DNA from: an uncultured Clostridia bacterium
GTDB taxonomy: Bacteria > Bacillota > Clostridia > Peptostreptococcales > Anaerovoracaceae
Assembly (NCBI GenBank): GCA_934255545.1
Contig: CAKQOE010000002.1
Location: 1-64,000 of the forward strand
DNA length: 64,000 bases
Direction: 5' to 3'
The notes below the pieces were generated by a model. That model did no database searches, had not been told where the DNA came from, and saw nothing but the letters and a program-made list of their open reading frames with translations. A program made the translations under genes and the position numbers. Below, in pieces: positions 1-8,653 of the stretch (position 1 is the stretch's first letter; each line of letters opens with the position of its first letter).

Positions 1-145
1 GCGTTCCGCTCAGACATATTTTTGACGTTGCGGCTGCTTCAAAATAATCTGGAAGCATATCCATTCTGCTCCGAGCTCCGCTTATCCGTATATCAGCCAC
101 CGGCATCGGCAATTTCACAATAATAAAAGTTACAAAAACGTATAC
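1..145. repeat. MITE-like element, partial copy 1
   Basis: The first 145 bases are almost identical to 23897-24040, the right part of a complete element of about 318 bases. The copy ends with GTTACAAAAACGTATAC (129-145), the terminal inverted repeat. Its left part lies outside the window. No protein is encoded. Confidence 0.8.
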
Positions 146-153
146 ATTCCTAC

Positions 154-195
154 AAAAAAGCTGTACGCCCGGGTTCACCCGAACATACAGCTTTA
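154..195 (-). terminator. rho-independent terminator of the rnf operon
   Basis: On the minus strand AAAGCTGTA pairs with TACAGCTTT and a T run follows. The loop holds a smaller GGGT/ACCC stem. It lies about 40 bases after the rnfB stop. Confidence 0.75.
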
Positions 196-230
196 GTATT
201 TTTTCGTTATTATTATATAGTATTACTGTT

Positions 231-1055
231 TTATGCAGTAGCCACAGCAGCCTTCTTGGCAGGTCTAGGCAGCTTCACGATAGCGCCTGTAGGGCATTCC
301 TTAGCGCACAGGCCGCAGTTCTTGCACTTTTCTGCGTCGATGATCGCATGATTATCAACAACATGAACAGCATCAAACTTACAAGCCTTTTCGCACTTCT
401 TACAACCGATACAGCCAGCAGAGCATGCCTTTCTTGTAGCAGCGCCCTTATCGCATGAGCTGCATGCGACATAAACAAGGCTCTTCTGAGGAACCATATC
501 TATGATGTGGTTAGGACATGAAGTAGCACATGCGCCGCATCCTACGCAGTTAGCGCGGTCTACCCACGCAACACCGTTTACGATGCCGATGGCATTGAAG
601 TTACATGCCTTTACGCAGTCGCCCTGACCGAGACAGCCGTAAGCGCATGCGTTGTCGCCGTTATACATAGACTTTACAGCCTTGCATGAAGGGATACCTT
701 TGTATTCGAGTATCTTCTGTGACTTGTCAGCATATCCGCCGCACTTTACGAGAGCGTAATGAGCCTCACCGGCTTCAACAGAAACACCCATAACTGCGCC
801 GAGAGCTTCAGCTACAGCAGCGCCGCCTACAGGACACTTGTTGAGCTCAGCACCGTTTTCAACGATAGCGACAGCGTAGTCGCTGCAGCCTGCGTAGCCG
901 CAGCCGCCGCAGTTAGCGCCTGGAAGAGCATCAGTGCATGCAGATACACGCTCGTCAACAGGAACGAACATGAGCTTTGCAGCTATAGTAAGGATAACAC
1001 CGGCAACGATACCGATTATACATACCAGGAGGACTGGAATTAAATAACTTGACAT
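231..1055 (-). CDS. rnfB: Rnf complex subunit RnfB (polyferredoxin)
   Basis: Electron-carrying subunit of the membrane-bound Rnf complex, which oxidises reduced ferredoxin, passes electrons to NAD+ and pumps Na+ or H+. One N-terminal membrane helix (about residues 5-27) is followed by the Fe-S motif with Cys49, Cys52, Cys57 and Cys74 typical of RnfB. Several [4Fe-4S] ferredoxin motifs then follow, including CVGCGACATSCP, CIGCKKCEKACK and CKNCGLCAKECP. It is the last gene of the operon, 15 bases after rnfA, with a terminator downstream. The 274-residue length is within the clostridial range. Family and operon context agree fully. Confidence 0.96.
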   Translation of the reverse strand: MSSYLIPVLLVCIIGIVAGVILTIAAKLMFVPVDERVSACTDALPGANCGGCGYAGCSDYAVAIVENGAELNKCPVGGAAVAEALGAVMGVSVEAGEAHYALVKCGGYADKSQKILEYKGIPSCKAVKSMYNGDNACAYGCLGQGDCVKACNFNAIGIVNGVAWVDRANCVGCGACATSCPNHIIDMVPQKSLVYVACSSCDKGAATRKACSAGCIGCKKCEKACKFDAVHVVDNHAIIDAEKCKNCGLCAKECPTGAIVKLPRPAKKAAVATA

Positions 1056-1070
1056 AATTTTACAACCTCC

Positions 1071-1661
1071 TTAACCTAACATATTTTCAACGATACCGCC
1101 GAATCCCATGAATGAGATAGACAGTATTGCAGCAGCCATAAGTGTGATAGGGATACCCTTGAGTACTTCAGGGATATCAGCGCTTTCCATCTTTCCTCTT
1201 ACACCTGCGAAGAGTACCATTGCGATAAGGAAGCCGACACCGGCACCAAATGCGTTGCAGATAGATCCGAGGAAACCGTAGCCGCTGTCGATGTTGTTTA
1301 CAGTAACACCTAAAACAGCGCAGTTTGTAGTGATCAGAGGAAGGTAAACGCCGAGTGACTTGTACAGAGGCGGTACATACTTCTTAAGAGCAAGCTCTAC
1401 CAGCTGTACGAGAGCAGCGATTACAAGAATGAATACTACAGTCTGCAGATAGCCTATGCCGAATCTGTCGAGGATAAGGCGCTGTATAGGCCATGTAGCG
1501 AGAGTAGCAAGTACCATTACGAAAGTAACGGCACAGCTCATGCCGACTGCGGAGTCAAGCTTTTTTGAAACTCCGAGGAACGGACAGATGCCCAGGAACT
1601 GCGCGAGTACGTAGTTGTTTACGAGCATTACAGTAAGGATTATTGAAAAATATGCTGCCAT
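1071..1661 (-). CDS. rnfA: Rnf complex subunit RnfA
   Basis: Integral membrane subunit of the Rnf complex with about six membrane helices over 196 residues. The N-terminal VNNYVLAQFLGICPFLGVSK stretch has the paired-membrane-subunit signature shared with RnfE, including the buried Cys in the half-helix that ligates an intramembrane Fe-S cluster in characterised complexes. Its start abuts the rnfE stop at 1661, indicating translational coupling. RnfA and RnfE are homologous and form the pseudo-symmetric membrane core. Confidence 0.96.
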   Translation of the reverse strand: MAAYFSIILTVMLVNNYVLAQFLGICPFLGVSKKLDSAVGMSCAVTFVMVLATLATWPIQRLILDRFGIGYLQTVVFILVIAALVQLVELALKKYVPPLYKSLGVYLPLITTNCAVLGVTVNNIDSGYGFLGSICNAFGAGVGFLIAMVLFAGVRGKMESADIPEVLKGIPITLMAAAILSISFMGFGGIVENMLG

Positions 1662-2449
1662 TACTTATCTCCTCCTTCCTGTGGAGCAGCCGGAGCAGCC
1701 TTTTCAGCTACCGGCTCCTTTGGTGCTGCTTCAGCAGCCTTTGATGAGCATGCAGCGCCTGCAGCAGCAGCGCATGAATTGCCTGATTCCTCAGCAAGAG
1801 CCTTGCATGCAGCTTCGCCAGGGCAGCCTGAGCAGCTGAACTCTCTGTTGAGCTTTCCGCCTGTGATCTTGTTTACGATAGCAGTCAGTACACCGAAAAC
1901 AAAGAAACCGCCGGCAGGAAGAATGAATATTACCATTGGTGTGATAAGGTCAGTTGTAACTGTATGGCCGAGAACTGTACCTGCGCCGAGGAGCTCACGG
2001 ATAGCGCCCATGCAGAAGAGCGCGAGCGTAAATCCAAGACCCATACCGATACCGTCGAGAGCAGAATCAACAACTGAGTTCTTGCTTGCGAACATTTCGG
2101 CACGGCCGAGTATGATACAGTTTACAACGATAAGAGGTATGTACAGTCCGAGTGAAGCGTTCAGATCAGGCAGATAAGCCTGGAGCAGGAACTGTACGAC
2201 AGTTACGAATCCGGCTATTACTGTGATATAGCACGGTATTCTTACTCTGTCAGGAATGATATTCTTGAGCAGAGATATAGCTATATTTGAGCAGATAAGT
2301 ACTGCAGTAGTTGACAGACCCATGCCAGCGCCGTTTATCGCACTTGTAGAAGTAGCGAGGAACGGACATGTACCAAGGAGCAGTACAAGAGTAGGGTTTT
2401 CTTTTATCAATCCCTTAGTGAGGATCGAGAGCTTTGAATTCTTTTCCAT
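1661..2449 (-). CDS. rnfE: Rnf complex subunit RnfE with Cys/Ala-rich tail
   Basis: Membrane subunit paired with RnfA. The first 200 or so residues are the standard six-helix RnfE domain, including NPTLVLLLGTCPFLATSTSA near the N-terminus. After GGKLNREF (about residue 200) there is an extra tail of roughly 60 residues. It opens with SCSGCPGEAAC, has two further Cys, and becomes a low-complexity Ala/Pro/Glu/Lys segment. Many RnfE proteins stop soon after the last helix, so the tail is worth noting. It could bind metal or only be a disordered extension. The gene overlaps its neighbours by one base at each end. Confidence 0.95.
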   Translation of the reverse strand: MEKNSKLSILTKGLIKENPTLVLLLGTCPFLATSTSAINGAGMGLSTTAVLICSNIAISLLKNIIPDRVRIPCYITVIAGFVTVVQFLLQAYLPDLNASLGLYIPLIVVNCIILGRAEMFASKNSVVDSALDGIGMGLGFTLALFCMGAIRELLGAGTVLGHTVTTDLITPMVIFILPAGGFFVFGVLTAIVNKITGGKLNREFSCSGCPGEAACKALAEESGNSCAAAAGAACSSKAAEAAPKEPVAEKAAPAAPQEGGDK

Positions 2450-3024
2450 TATTTCTGTACACCTCCCATCTCACTGAAAGCAGCGATAGCTATATTTACA
2501 GCACCGTATATACCGTTTGAAGAAACAGTAGCGCCTGTAACAGCCTGGACAGTGCTGTCCTTCTTTATAGAGTCAGCGTTATCTGTAGAAGTCTTTCCTA
2601 CATAGTTCTTTTCAAGATAACCGGCATCCTGAGCCTTAGTACCGAGACCCGGAGTATCTGCGTGAGCAGTTACCTTAACACCTGTGATAGTACCTTCAGC
2701 GTCAAAGCCTGTCATTACAGTGATAAGACCGCCAAAGCTCTTATTCTGAGTAGTTACTACAACACCTGAACCGTTGTCTGCAACGTAGTATTCAGTAACT
2801 CCTTCAGGAAGGTCGCCTTCGACAGCTGTAAATGAATCAGCATCCGGAAGAACAACGAGTCTTGCGGCATCAGCGTTTTCCTTGTTGATCTTTTCGATCT
2901 GCGGAGCAGTGAGCTGATAAGTAAAAGCAAGCGCTCCCGAAACAACAAGGCATATTATGAGAAGGACTACTGTAGGACCGGCCATAGTATCCTTGAACTT
3001 TGTCTTTTTAGCTTCGTTTTCCAT
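2449..3024 (-). CDS. rnfG: Rnf complex subunit RnfG (flavoprotein)
   Basis: Single-span membrane subunit (helix about residues 17-37) with an extracytoplasmic FMN-binding domain. The motif VTGATVSS near residue 166 matches the S/TGATxS/T site where FMN is attached covalently to threonine by an ApbE-type transferase. No apbE is visible in this window. The length of 191 residues is normal. It lies between rnfD and rnfE with one-base overlaps at both ends, as in the standard clostridial operon. Confidence 0.95.
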   Translation of the reverse strand: MENEAKKTKFKDTMAGPTVVLLIICLVVSGALAFTYQLTAPQIEKINKENADAARLVVLPDADSFTAVEGDLPEGVTEYYVADNGSGVVVTTQNKSFGGLITVMTGFDAEGTITGVKVTAHADTPGLGTKAQDAGYLEKNYVGKTSTDNADSIKKDSTVQAVTGATVSSNGIYGAVNIAIAAFSEMGGVQK

Positions 3025-4034
3025 TATTTAGCACCTCCCTCGGCAGCTTTCGCAGCAAGCTTTGCAGCCTTTTTAGGGTTGCCGTAGAGTCTCTTTTCAC
3101 AGAATGAATCGATATGCGGAGTGAGGATATTCATCAGAAGGATAGAGAATGAAACACCTTCAGGGTAGTTTCCGTAAAGTCTGATGAGCATTGTAACGAC
3201 ACCGCAGCCGATACCGAATATCACCTTACCCATAGTAGTAGTCGGAGTAGTAGCATAATCTGTAGCCATGAAGAATGCACCGATCATTGCACCGCCTGCA
3301 CAGATCTGCCATACAGGGTCAGCGCCTGCGATCAGTGATATAACAGCTACAGTTCCGAGGAACGCTACAGGAGTTGCAGGTGAGATGACCTTCATTATGA
3401 TAAGGAATATACCGCCGATAAGAAGAGCAGCAGCACATACTTCACCCATAGAACCGCCTGTGTTTCCGAGGAACATAGTAAGGTTTGAGAACTGTGACTG
3501 AGCGTCAGCGATACCGCTTTCGTTCATGATACCGAGCGGAGTAGCTGAAGTAACAGCGTCTGCAGCGCTGAATACCTTACCCTGTGTAGGGTCTGCCCAG
3601 TAAGTCATATCAGTAGTGAATGAAAGGAACAGAACTATTCTTGCTGTGATAGCAGGGTTTGCAAAGTTCTGTCCGAGACCTCCGAAGAACTGCTTAACGA
3701 TGACGATAGCAACGAAGCAGCCGATAACAGCCATCCAGTAAGGAAGAGTTACAGGAACGTTCATAGCGATAAGAAGACCTGTAACTACAGCACTGAGATC
3801 GCCTATAGTAGAAGGCTTTTTAGCGATCTTTTCATAAGCCCATTCAAAGAACATGCTTGCAACGATACATACAGCAGCGAGTATGAGAGCTCTTGCGCCG
3901 AATATAACGACAGAAGCGATAAGTGAAGGCAGAAGTGCGATCACTACGAGAGACATGATCTTTGTTGTATTCATAGAATCCACGATATGCGGATTTGATG
4001 TTACAAGAAGATTAGAATTTTTTGCAGTTTTCAT
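3024..4034 (-). CDS. rnfD: Rnf complex subunit RnfD
   Basis: Polytopic membrane subunit of the Rnf complex, related to NqrB, with about nine or ten helices. TSATPLG in the middle of the protein corresponds to the site carrying covalent FMN in the family. The reading frame is open upstream to 4070, but the ATG at 4034 (MKTAKNSN) is preferred. It sits one base after the rnfC stop, while the longer form would overlap rnfC by 35 bases and add a charged, unconserved N-terminus. Length is then 336 residues. Confidence 0.94.
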   Translation of the reverse strand: MKTAKNSNLLVTSNPHIVDSMNTTKIMSLVVIALLPSLIASVVIFGARALILAAVCIVASMFFEWAYEKIAKKPSTIGDLSAVVTGLLIAMNVPVTLPYWMAVIGCFVAIVIVKQFFGGLGQNFANPAITARIVLFLSFTTDMTYWADPTQGKVFSAADAVTSATPLGIMNESGIADAQSQFSNLTMFLGNTGGSMGEVCAAALLIGGIFLIIMKVISPATPVAFLGTVAVISLIAGADPVWQICAGGAMIGAFFMATDYATTPTTTMGKVIFGIGCGVVTMLIRLYGNYPEGVSFSILLMNILTPHIDSFCEKRLYGNPKKAAKLAAKAAEGGAK

Positions 4035-4035
4035 T

Positions 4036-5343
4036 TTAATGACCAGCCTCCTTTGCCATGCCCTTCGCAAGTGTATTTATGAAAGCGAGAGGCTTTTTAG
4101 CAGGACAGACGTAAGAACAGCTGCCGCATGTCATGCATTCCATGATCTTCAGATCCTTAAGTCTCTGAGCGTCGCCGGCCTTGAATGCCTTTGCGTATTC
4201 CTTAGGCATAAGGCCGATAGGACATGCTCTGTGGCATCTGCCGCAGTTGATGCATGCAGTAGGTTCAGATATCTCAGCCTGCTTTTCATCAAAGAAAAGA
4301 ACAGAACCTGTATTCTTTACAACGACACCGCCGTCGCTGCTCTGTGCCTTACCCATCATAGGACCGCCTGCGATGATCTTCTTAGGCTCAGCCTTATAGC
4401 CGCCGCAGAATTCAGCGAGGTCGTAATACTTTGTTCCTATGAGAGTATCTACGTTTTCAGGCTTTGCGATGGCATCGCCCGCAACAGTTACAGTTCTGCT
4501 GATCATAGGCATACCTGTTCTGAAGTATTCGCCTATCTTGAGTATAGTAGTTACATTTGAAAGTATGCATCCTACAGAAGCAGGAAGCTCGCCTGCGTTA
4601 AGAGTCTTTCCGGCAGTCTCGTGGATGAGGACTCTTTCAGCGCCCTGAGGGTAAGTGCTTCTGAGTTCAGTTACTTCAGCTCCGGGGATATCCTTTACAG
4701 CGTCACGCATCTTTGCGATAGCGTCAGGCTTGTTGTTTTCGATACCTATGTAGCACTTCTTAAGGTCAAGATACTTCATGATGAGCTTGATACCTGAAAC
4801 GATATCGTCTGTATGCTCAAGCATGTTTCTGTGGTCTGAAGTGATGAACGGTTCGCATTCAGCGCCGTTTACTATAAGAGTATCACATTCATCAATGTTT
4901 GCAGGATTCAGCTTTACGTGCGTAGGGAATGACGCGCCGCCAAGACCTACAACGCCGCTGGCTCTTACAGCCTTTATAAAGTCGTCTCTTGTCTCGCACT
5001 GAGGTACAGCGAGACCTTCGAATGGCTCCTGTTTACCGTCGGCAGCGATAATTACATATTTATCAATGCCTCCAAGAGCGGAACGGGCCTCCTCTATAGC
5101 CACTACATCACCTGAAACGCTCGAATATATAGGAGCGCTGATGAATGCATCTACATCACCGATAAGCTGTCCAACCTTGACGTGGTCGCCCTTAGCGACT
5201 ACAGGCTGACATGGCTTGCCGATGTGCTGTGACATAGAGATATAGACCTTTTCAGGAACAGGCATCTGTACGATAGCGCTTCCGGCAGTATCCTTATGAT
5301 GCGCAACGTGGATGCTGTTCATGTGATTTGAAAATAATCCCAT
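4036..5343 (-). CDS. rnfC: Rnf complex subunit RnfC (NADH-binding)
   Basis: First gene of the operon and the peripheral subunit thought to exchange electrons with NAD(H). The N-terminal region has the biotin/lipoyl-like fold, followed by GLGGASFPTHVKL of the NADH/FMN-binding (Nuo51-like) domain. Near the C-terminus are two [4Fe-4S] motifs, CINCGRCHRACP and CMTCGSCSYVCP. Length is 435 residues. A GAAGGAG ribosome-binding site precedes the ATG. A TTGATT-18-TATAAT promoter lies about 90 bases upstream on the minus strand. Confidence 0.96.
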   Translation of the reverse strand: MGLFSNHMNSIHVAHHKDTAGSAIVQMPVPEKVYISMSQHIGKPCQPVVAKGDHVKVGQLIGDVDAFISAPIYSSVSGDVVAIEEARSALGGIDKYVIIAADGKQEPFEGLAVPQCETRDDFIKAVRASGVVGLGGASFPTHVKLNPANIDECDTLIVNGAECEPFITSDHRNMLEHTDDIVSGIKLIMKYLDLKKCYIGIENNKPDAIAKMRDAVKDIPGAEVTELRSTYPQGAERVLIHETAGKTLNAGELPASVGCILSNVTTILKIGEYFRTGMPMISRTVTVAGDAIAKPENVDTLIGTKYYDLAEFCGGYKAEPKKIIAGGPMMGKAQSSDGGVVVKNTGSVLFFDEKQAEISEPTACINCGRCHRACPIGLMPKEYAKAFKAGDAQRLKDLKIMECMTCGSCSYVCPAKKPLAFINTLAKGMAKEAGH

Positions 5344-5405
5344 GTCTTCATCTCCTTCTTCATGTGAATATTTGCATATAAAAAAACAATAAATGCAGCA
5401 TTACA

Positions 5406-5419
5406 CCGGGTCTCCCCGG
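5406..5419 (-). repeat. GNRA-loop hairpin in the rnf leader
   Basis: CCGGG-TCTC-CCCGG. On the minus strand, the sense strand of rnf, the loop reads GAGA, a GNRA tetraloop. It lies in the 5' leader of the rnf mRNA. It is one of a large family described in the findings. Confidence 0.55.
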
Positions 5420-5429
5420 CGCTGAAAGA

Positions 5430-5459
5430 ATTATAACCCTTCTTGTATGCAAAAATCAA
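5430..5459 (-). promoter_or_regulatory. probable sigma-A promoter of the rnf operon
   Basis: On the minus strand TTGATT (5459-5454) and TATAAT (5435-5430) are 18 bases apart. The predicted start of transcription is near 5423, giving a leader of about 80 bases before rnfC. Confidence 0.6.
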
Positions 5460-5505
5460 TAAAAATACATAGTTATTTAAATAACAAATTTGAGAACATA
5501 TCCCG

Positions 5506-5522
5506 CGACCGCCGGGCGGTCG
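5506..5522. repeat. CGG-loop palindromic hairpin
   Basis: Perfect inverted repeat CGACCGC-CGG-GCGGTCG between the divergent rnf and acyl-CoA synthetase promoters. It has no T run, so it is not a normal terminator. Confidence 0.6.
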
Positions 5523-5592
5523 ATCAAAATACTGAAATTCCAACGATTGTAAGTGTAAAAATAATTAAAAAAACATCTTAAAAAATATATGG

Positions 5593-5608
5593 CGCAGGCC
5601 GGCCTGCG
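5593..5608. repeat. CGCAGG-CCGG-CCTGCG palindrome, copy 1
   Basis: Perfect 16-base palindrome. The identical 16 bases, with the same two G bases in front, recur at 11376-11391. It lies just upstream of the -35 box of the acyl-CoA synthetase promoter. Apart from this palindrome, the CGG-loop hairpin and the two promoters, the 369-base gap at 5344-5712 shows nothing else. Confidence 0.6.
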
Positions 5609-5620
5609 TATATTATATGA

Positions 5621-5649
5621 TTGAATTGTACTTAAAAAAATGTTAAAAT
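5621..5649 (+). promoter_or_regulatory. probable sigma-A promoter of the acyl-CoA synthetase gene
   Basis: TTGAAT (5621-5626), a 17-base spacer and TAAAAT (5644-5649), 64 bases before the start codon at 5713. Confidence 0.55.
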
Positions 5650-5712
5650 AAATATTTGTTCAAATGGAAATACATGATTGCGGCTCAAGCCGCGTAATAG
5701 GAGGATCAACAC

Positions 5713-7440
5713 ATGCCTGGAAATAAAAAATACAGGGACGCGTACTATCCTGTAAGAAAGATAACTGACCTGAAGGATATGATAAATTCTTCTGCTGAAC
5801 TTTTCGGTGAAAGATCTGCTTACCTCATAAAAAAGATACCCGGAGGCAGGTATACACCCGTTTCGTATGTTCAGCTCAAGGCAGACATAGATGCATTCGG
5901 CACCGCAATGATAGATCTTGGCCTTAAGGATAAGCATATAGGTGTAATAGGTGAAACAAGATATGAGTGGATGGTAGCTGACCTGAGCGCCGCAAGCGGC
6001 GTAGGCGTTGCTGTTCCGTTCGATAAGGAGCTGCCTGTAGACGAGCTTAAGAATCTTGTAGAAAGAGCGCACCTGAGCGCGATCGTTTACTCAGGCAAAG
6101 TCGAAAAGCTGATCATGAAGGCTATAGAGGGTATAGATACACTTGACTATATAATAAGTATGGATGCAGAGGAATCAGACGAAAACAGGCTTTCAATGCA
6201 CAGACTTATGGAAAAGGGACACGAGCTCGTGAGAAAGGGCGACAGGTCGTACATCGATGCGGTCATAGACCCTGATGCGATGCATATACTGCTTTTTACA
6301 TCAGGAACTACAGGACTGGCAAAGGGCGTAATGCTTTCCCATAAAAATATAGTTTCAAATGTAATGAATATGTCGCAGTACGTTCACGTAAACGCAGACG
6401 ATGTCTCACTGTCCATCCTTCCTATACACCATACATATGAATATACGTGCGACCATATGACTGTCCTGTATCAGGGCGGAACTGTAGCCATATGTGAAGG
6501 TCTGAAGCACATAGTAAAAAATATGGCAGAGTGCCGGGCGACTATAATGCTCGGCGTTCCTCTCGTATTTGAGATGATGCACAAGCGTGTGTGGAAGCAG
6601 GCTGAAAAGACAGGTAAAGCAGCAAAGCTCAAGAAAGGCCTTATGCTTGCAAAGAAGCTCGACAGATTTAATATAAAAGCAATGAGGAAGCTGTTCAAGG
6701 ATGTCCACAACGCATTCGGCGGCAATATGAAGATGTTCATATCAGGAGCTGCTGCGCTCGATCCTGATATAATAGAAGACTTCAATTATATGGGAATAAA
6801 TACGTTCCAGGGCTACGGTATGACAGAGTCATCACCTATCATAGCAGTCCACCGAGACCGCTTCCACGAGCCTGCAGCGTCTGTAGGTCCTGCAATGCCT
6901 AATACCGAGATCGTTATAGACGATCCTGACAGCGACGGAGTCGGCGAGATCGTAGTAAAGTCTGATTCCGTGATGCTCGGATATTACGAGGCTCCTGAAG
7001 AGACAGCAAAGGTGCTTAAGGACGGCTGGCTCCGGACCGGGGATTACGGATATCTCGACAAGGACGGAATGCTCTTTATAACAGGCAGAAAAAAGAACGT
7101 TATCGTTACTAAAAACGGTAAAAATATATTCCCTGAGGAAGTAGAATATTACCTCATGAAGAGTCCGTATATAAAGGAAGTCATTGTTGACGGCATCGAT
7201 GACGGTACCGGTGAGCTTATCGTAACGGCTCATATAGTTCCTGAGGAAGATGAGATGAAGGCTCTCGGAGAAATGAACGATGAACAGACTCACAAGTTCT
7301 TTAAAAAGATAATAGATGATGTTAACGACGGCATGTCATCATATAAGAGAGTAAAGAAGTTTGAGATAAGAACTGAAGAATTTGAGAAAACAAGCACGAG
7401 AAAGATAAAAAGATACGGTTCAAATACTCAAAATAAGTAA
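5713..7440 (+). CDS. long-chain fatty acid-CoA ligase (AMP-binding enzyme)
   Basis: ATP-dependent activation of a fatty or other carboxylic acid to its CoA thioester through an acyl-adenylate. The adenylate-forming signature LLFTSGTTGLAKG is at about residues 194-206. It is followed by GYGMTESSP (adenine/ATP site), TGDYGYLD and the hinge and C-terminal motif GRKKNVIVTKNGKNIFPEEVE. Length is 575 residues, typical of FadD/FACL enzymes of anaerobes. A strong AGGAGG ribosome-binding site precedes the ATG. It is transcribed alone, divergently from rnf. The sequence does not tell which chain length is preferred. Confidence 0.9.
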   Translation: MPGNKKYRDAYYPVRKITDLKDMINSSAELFGERSAYLIKKIPGGRYTPVSYVQLKADIDAFGTAMIDLGLKDKHIGVIGETRYEWMVADLSAASGVGVAVPFDKELPVDELKNLVERAHLSAIVYSGKVEKLIMKAIEGIDTLDYIISMDAEESDENRLSMHRLMEKGHELVRKGDRSYIDAVIDPDAMHILLFTSGTTGLAKGVMLSHKNIVSNVMNMSQYVHVNADDVSLSILPIHHTYEYTCDHMTVLYQGGTVAICEGLKHIVKNMAECRATIMLGVPLVFEMMHKRVWKQAEKTGKAAKLKKGLMLAKKLDRFNIKAMRKLFKDVHNAFGGNMKMFISGAAALDPDIIEDFNYMGINTFQGYGMTESSPIIAVHRDRFHEPAASVGPAMPNTEIVIDDPDSDGVGEIVVKSDSVMLGYYEAPEETAKVLKDGWLRTGDYGYLDKDGMLFITGRKKNVIVTKNGKNIFPEEVEYYLMKSPYIKEVIVDGIDDGTGELIVTAHIVPEEDEMKALGEMNDEQTHKFFKKIIDDVNDGMSSYKRVKKFEIRTEEFEKTSTRKIKRYGSNTQNK

Positions 7441-7469
7441 TTGACTGGAATAACTCATGTGAGTATAAT
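7441..7469 (+). promoter_or_regulatory. strong sigma-A promoter of the first amino acid ABC operon
   Basis: TTGACT (7441-7446), an exact 17-base spacer and TATAAT (7464-7469). It begins immediately after the stop codon of the upstream synthetase gene, so the ABC operon is a separate unit. Confidence 0.8.
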
Positions 7470-7561
7470 TTACTTATTAATCGGTAAGATGTTGGACAGC
7501 CTCATGGCTGCCGGCAGGCAGAGACAATAAGATTTTTTTATCTAAAAGAGAGGTTTTAAAG

Positions 7562-8458
7562 ATGAAAAACGTAAAGAAATTCATGGCGGTGGCACTTGCA
7601 GTAGTCATGGCTGTAGCTGTACTTGCAGGATGCGGCTCAAACAACGCTGCAGGCGGAAACTCAGCAGCTGACAACAGCGGTTCGGCAGCATCAGCTGACG
7701 CTAACTCAGTACTCAACACAAAGGTCCTCAGAGTTGGTATGGAATGCGGTTATGCTCCTTACAACTGGACACAGAACGATGACTCAAACGGCGCTATCCC
7801 TATCGCTGATACAAGCGATTACGCTTACGGATATGACGTAATGATGGCAAAGCTCATCGGTGAAAAGCTCGGCTACGATGTACAGATAAACAGGATAGAC
7901 TGGGATTCACTCCCTGTAGCTCTTAAGTCAGGTAAGATAGACTGCGTTATCGCAGGTCAGTCTATAACTGCTGAAAGACTTCAGTCTGTAGACTTCACAA
8001 AGCCTTATTACTATGCTTCAGTAGTAGGTCTCGCAAAGAAGGGCAGCGATGCCGCAGCTGCAGCTTCGATCGCTGATCTTGACGGTGTTACATGCACATC
8101 ACAGATCAACACTATCTGGTATACGGTACTCGACCAGATCCCTAACGTAAACAAGCTTCCTGCTCAGGAAACAGTTCCTAACATGCTTCTTTCTCTCGAA
8201 TCAGGCAAGGTAGACTTCGTATGCACAGACATGCCTACAGCTATGGCTGCATGCGTAGCTTATCCTGACCTTCAGATCGTATTTGAAGACGGCAAGGCAT
8301 TTGAAGTTTCAGATGAGGACGTTAATATCGGCATCTCTGTAAAGAAGGGCAACACTGAGCTCGTAGACAAGATCAACAGTGTTCTTGATACTCTGACAAC
8401 AGATGATTTCGATAAGATGATGAACGAAGCTATTTCAGTTCAGCCGTTATCTAACTAA
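7562..8458 (+). CDS. polar amino acid ABC transporter, substrate-binding lipoprotein
   Basis: Extracytoplasmic receptor of an amino acid importer. A signal peptide ends in the lipobox VLAGC (Cys24), followed by a Ser/Ala/Asn-rich linker and a family-3 solute-binding domain starting at VLRVGMECGYAPYNW. GKIDCVIAGQSITAERLQSVDFTKPYY is the family signature region. Length is 298 residues. It has its own promoter and a good AGAGAGG site. The permease and ATPase follow after a 283-base structured gap, an arrangement that often lets the receptor be made in excess. The amino acid is not predictable from sequence. Confidence 0.9.
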   Translation: MKNVKKFMAVALAVVMAVAVLAGCGSNNAAGGNSAADNSGSAASADANSVLNTKVLRVGMECGYAPYNWTQNDDSNGAIPIADTSDYAYGYDVMMAKLIGEKLGYDVQINRIDWDSLPVALKSGKIDCVIAGQSITAERLQSVDFTKPYYYASVVGLAKKGSDAAAAASIADLDGVTCTSQINTIWYTVLDQIPNVNKLPAQETVPNMLLSLESGKVDFVCTDMPTAMAACVAYPDLQIVFEDGKAFEVSDEDVNIGISVKKGNTELVDKINSVLDTLTTDDFDKMMNEAISVQPLSN

Positions 8459-8489
8459 TAATATATCCGGCTGACATACGCTGAATAAG

Positions 8490-8505
8490 CTGCCGGCGCC
8501 GGCAG
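8490..8505. repeat. CTGCCGG-CG-CCGGCAG palindrome
   Basis: Perfect 16-base palindrome 31 bases after the receptor gene stop. No T run follows, so it may protect the mRNA 3' end or belong to the hairpin family seen elsewhere. Confidence 0.45.
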
Positions 8506-8531
8506 TATGATCTAGACATCAGACATATTAA

Positions 8532-8617
8532 AAACAGGGAACTTACCGTTGGATGGCCGTGATACAGGCTTCAGGGTGCCCATCGGGCGCCCCGGTGACG
8601 GAGTTTCCTGTTTTTCT
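8532..8617 (+). terminator. long structured hairpin between receptor and permease genes
   Basis: AACAGGGAACTTACCGT pairs imperfectly with ACGGAGTTTCCTGTT, and a run of five T follows. The roughly 50-base apical part contains GTGCCC-ATC-GGGCGC and CCG-GTGA-CGG. This looks like a partial terminator that would lower downstream expression, or an attenuator. I do not recognise a known riboswitch class in it. Confidence 0.45.
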
Positions 8618-8637
8618 GTATGGTTTAAAGTACATGG

Positions 8638-8653
8638 GAGACCGTGAGGTCTC
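8638..8653 (+). repeat. GAGACC-GTGA-GGTCTC hairpin followed by T run
   Basis: Perfect six-base stem with a GTGA (GNRA) loop. The stem extends imperfectly with ACATGG/GCGTGT and then TTTTT, so it may be a second weak terminator before the permease gene. The rest of the gap to 8741 is AT-rich with no clear element apart from the AAGGGAGAG ribosome-binding site. Confidence 0.45.

Noticed and set aside
759..1043. Plus-strand ORF opposite rnfB
   Set aside because: Shadow of the highly conserved rnfB reading frame, with no ribosome-binding site.
5632..6072. Minus-strand ORF opposite the acyl-CoA synthetase gene
   Set aside because: Overlaps the conserved N-terminus of the synthetase and its promoter; no independent support.
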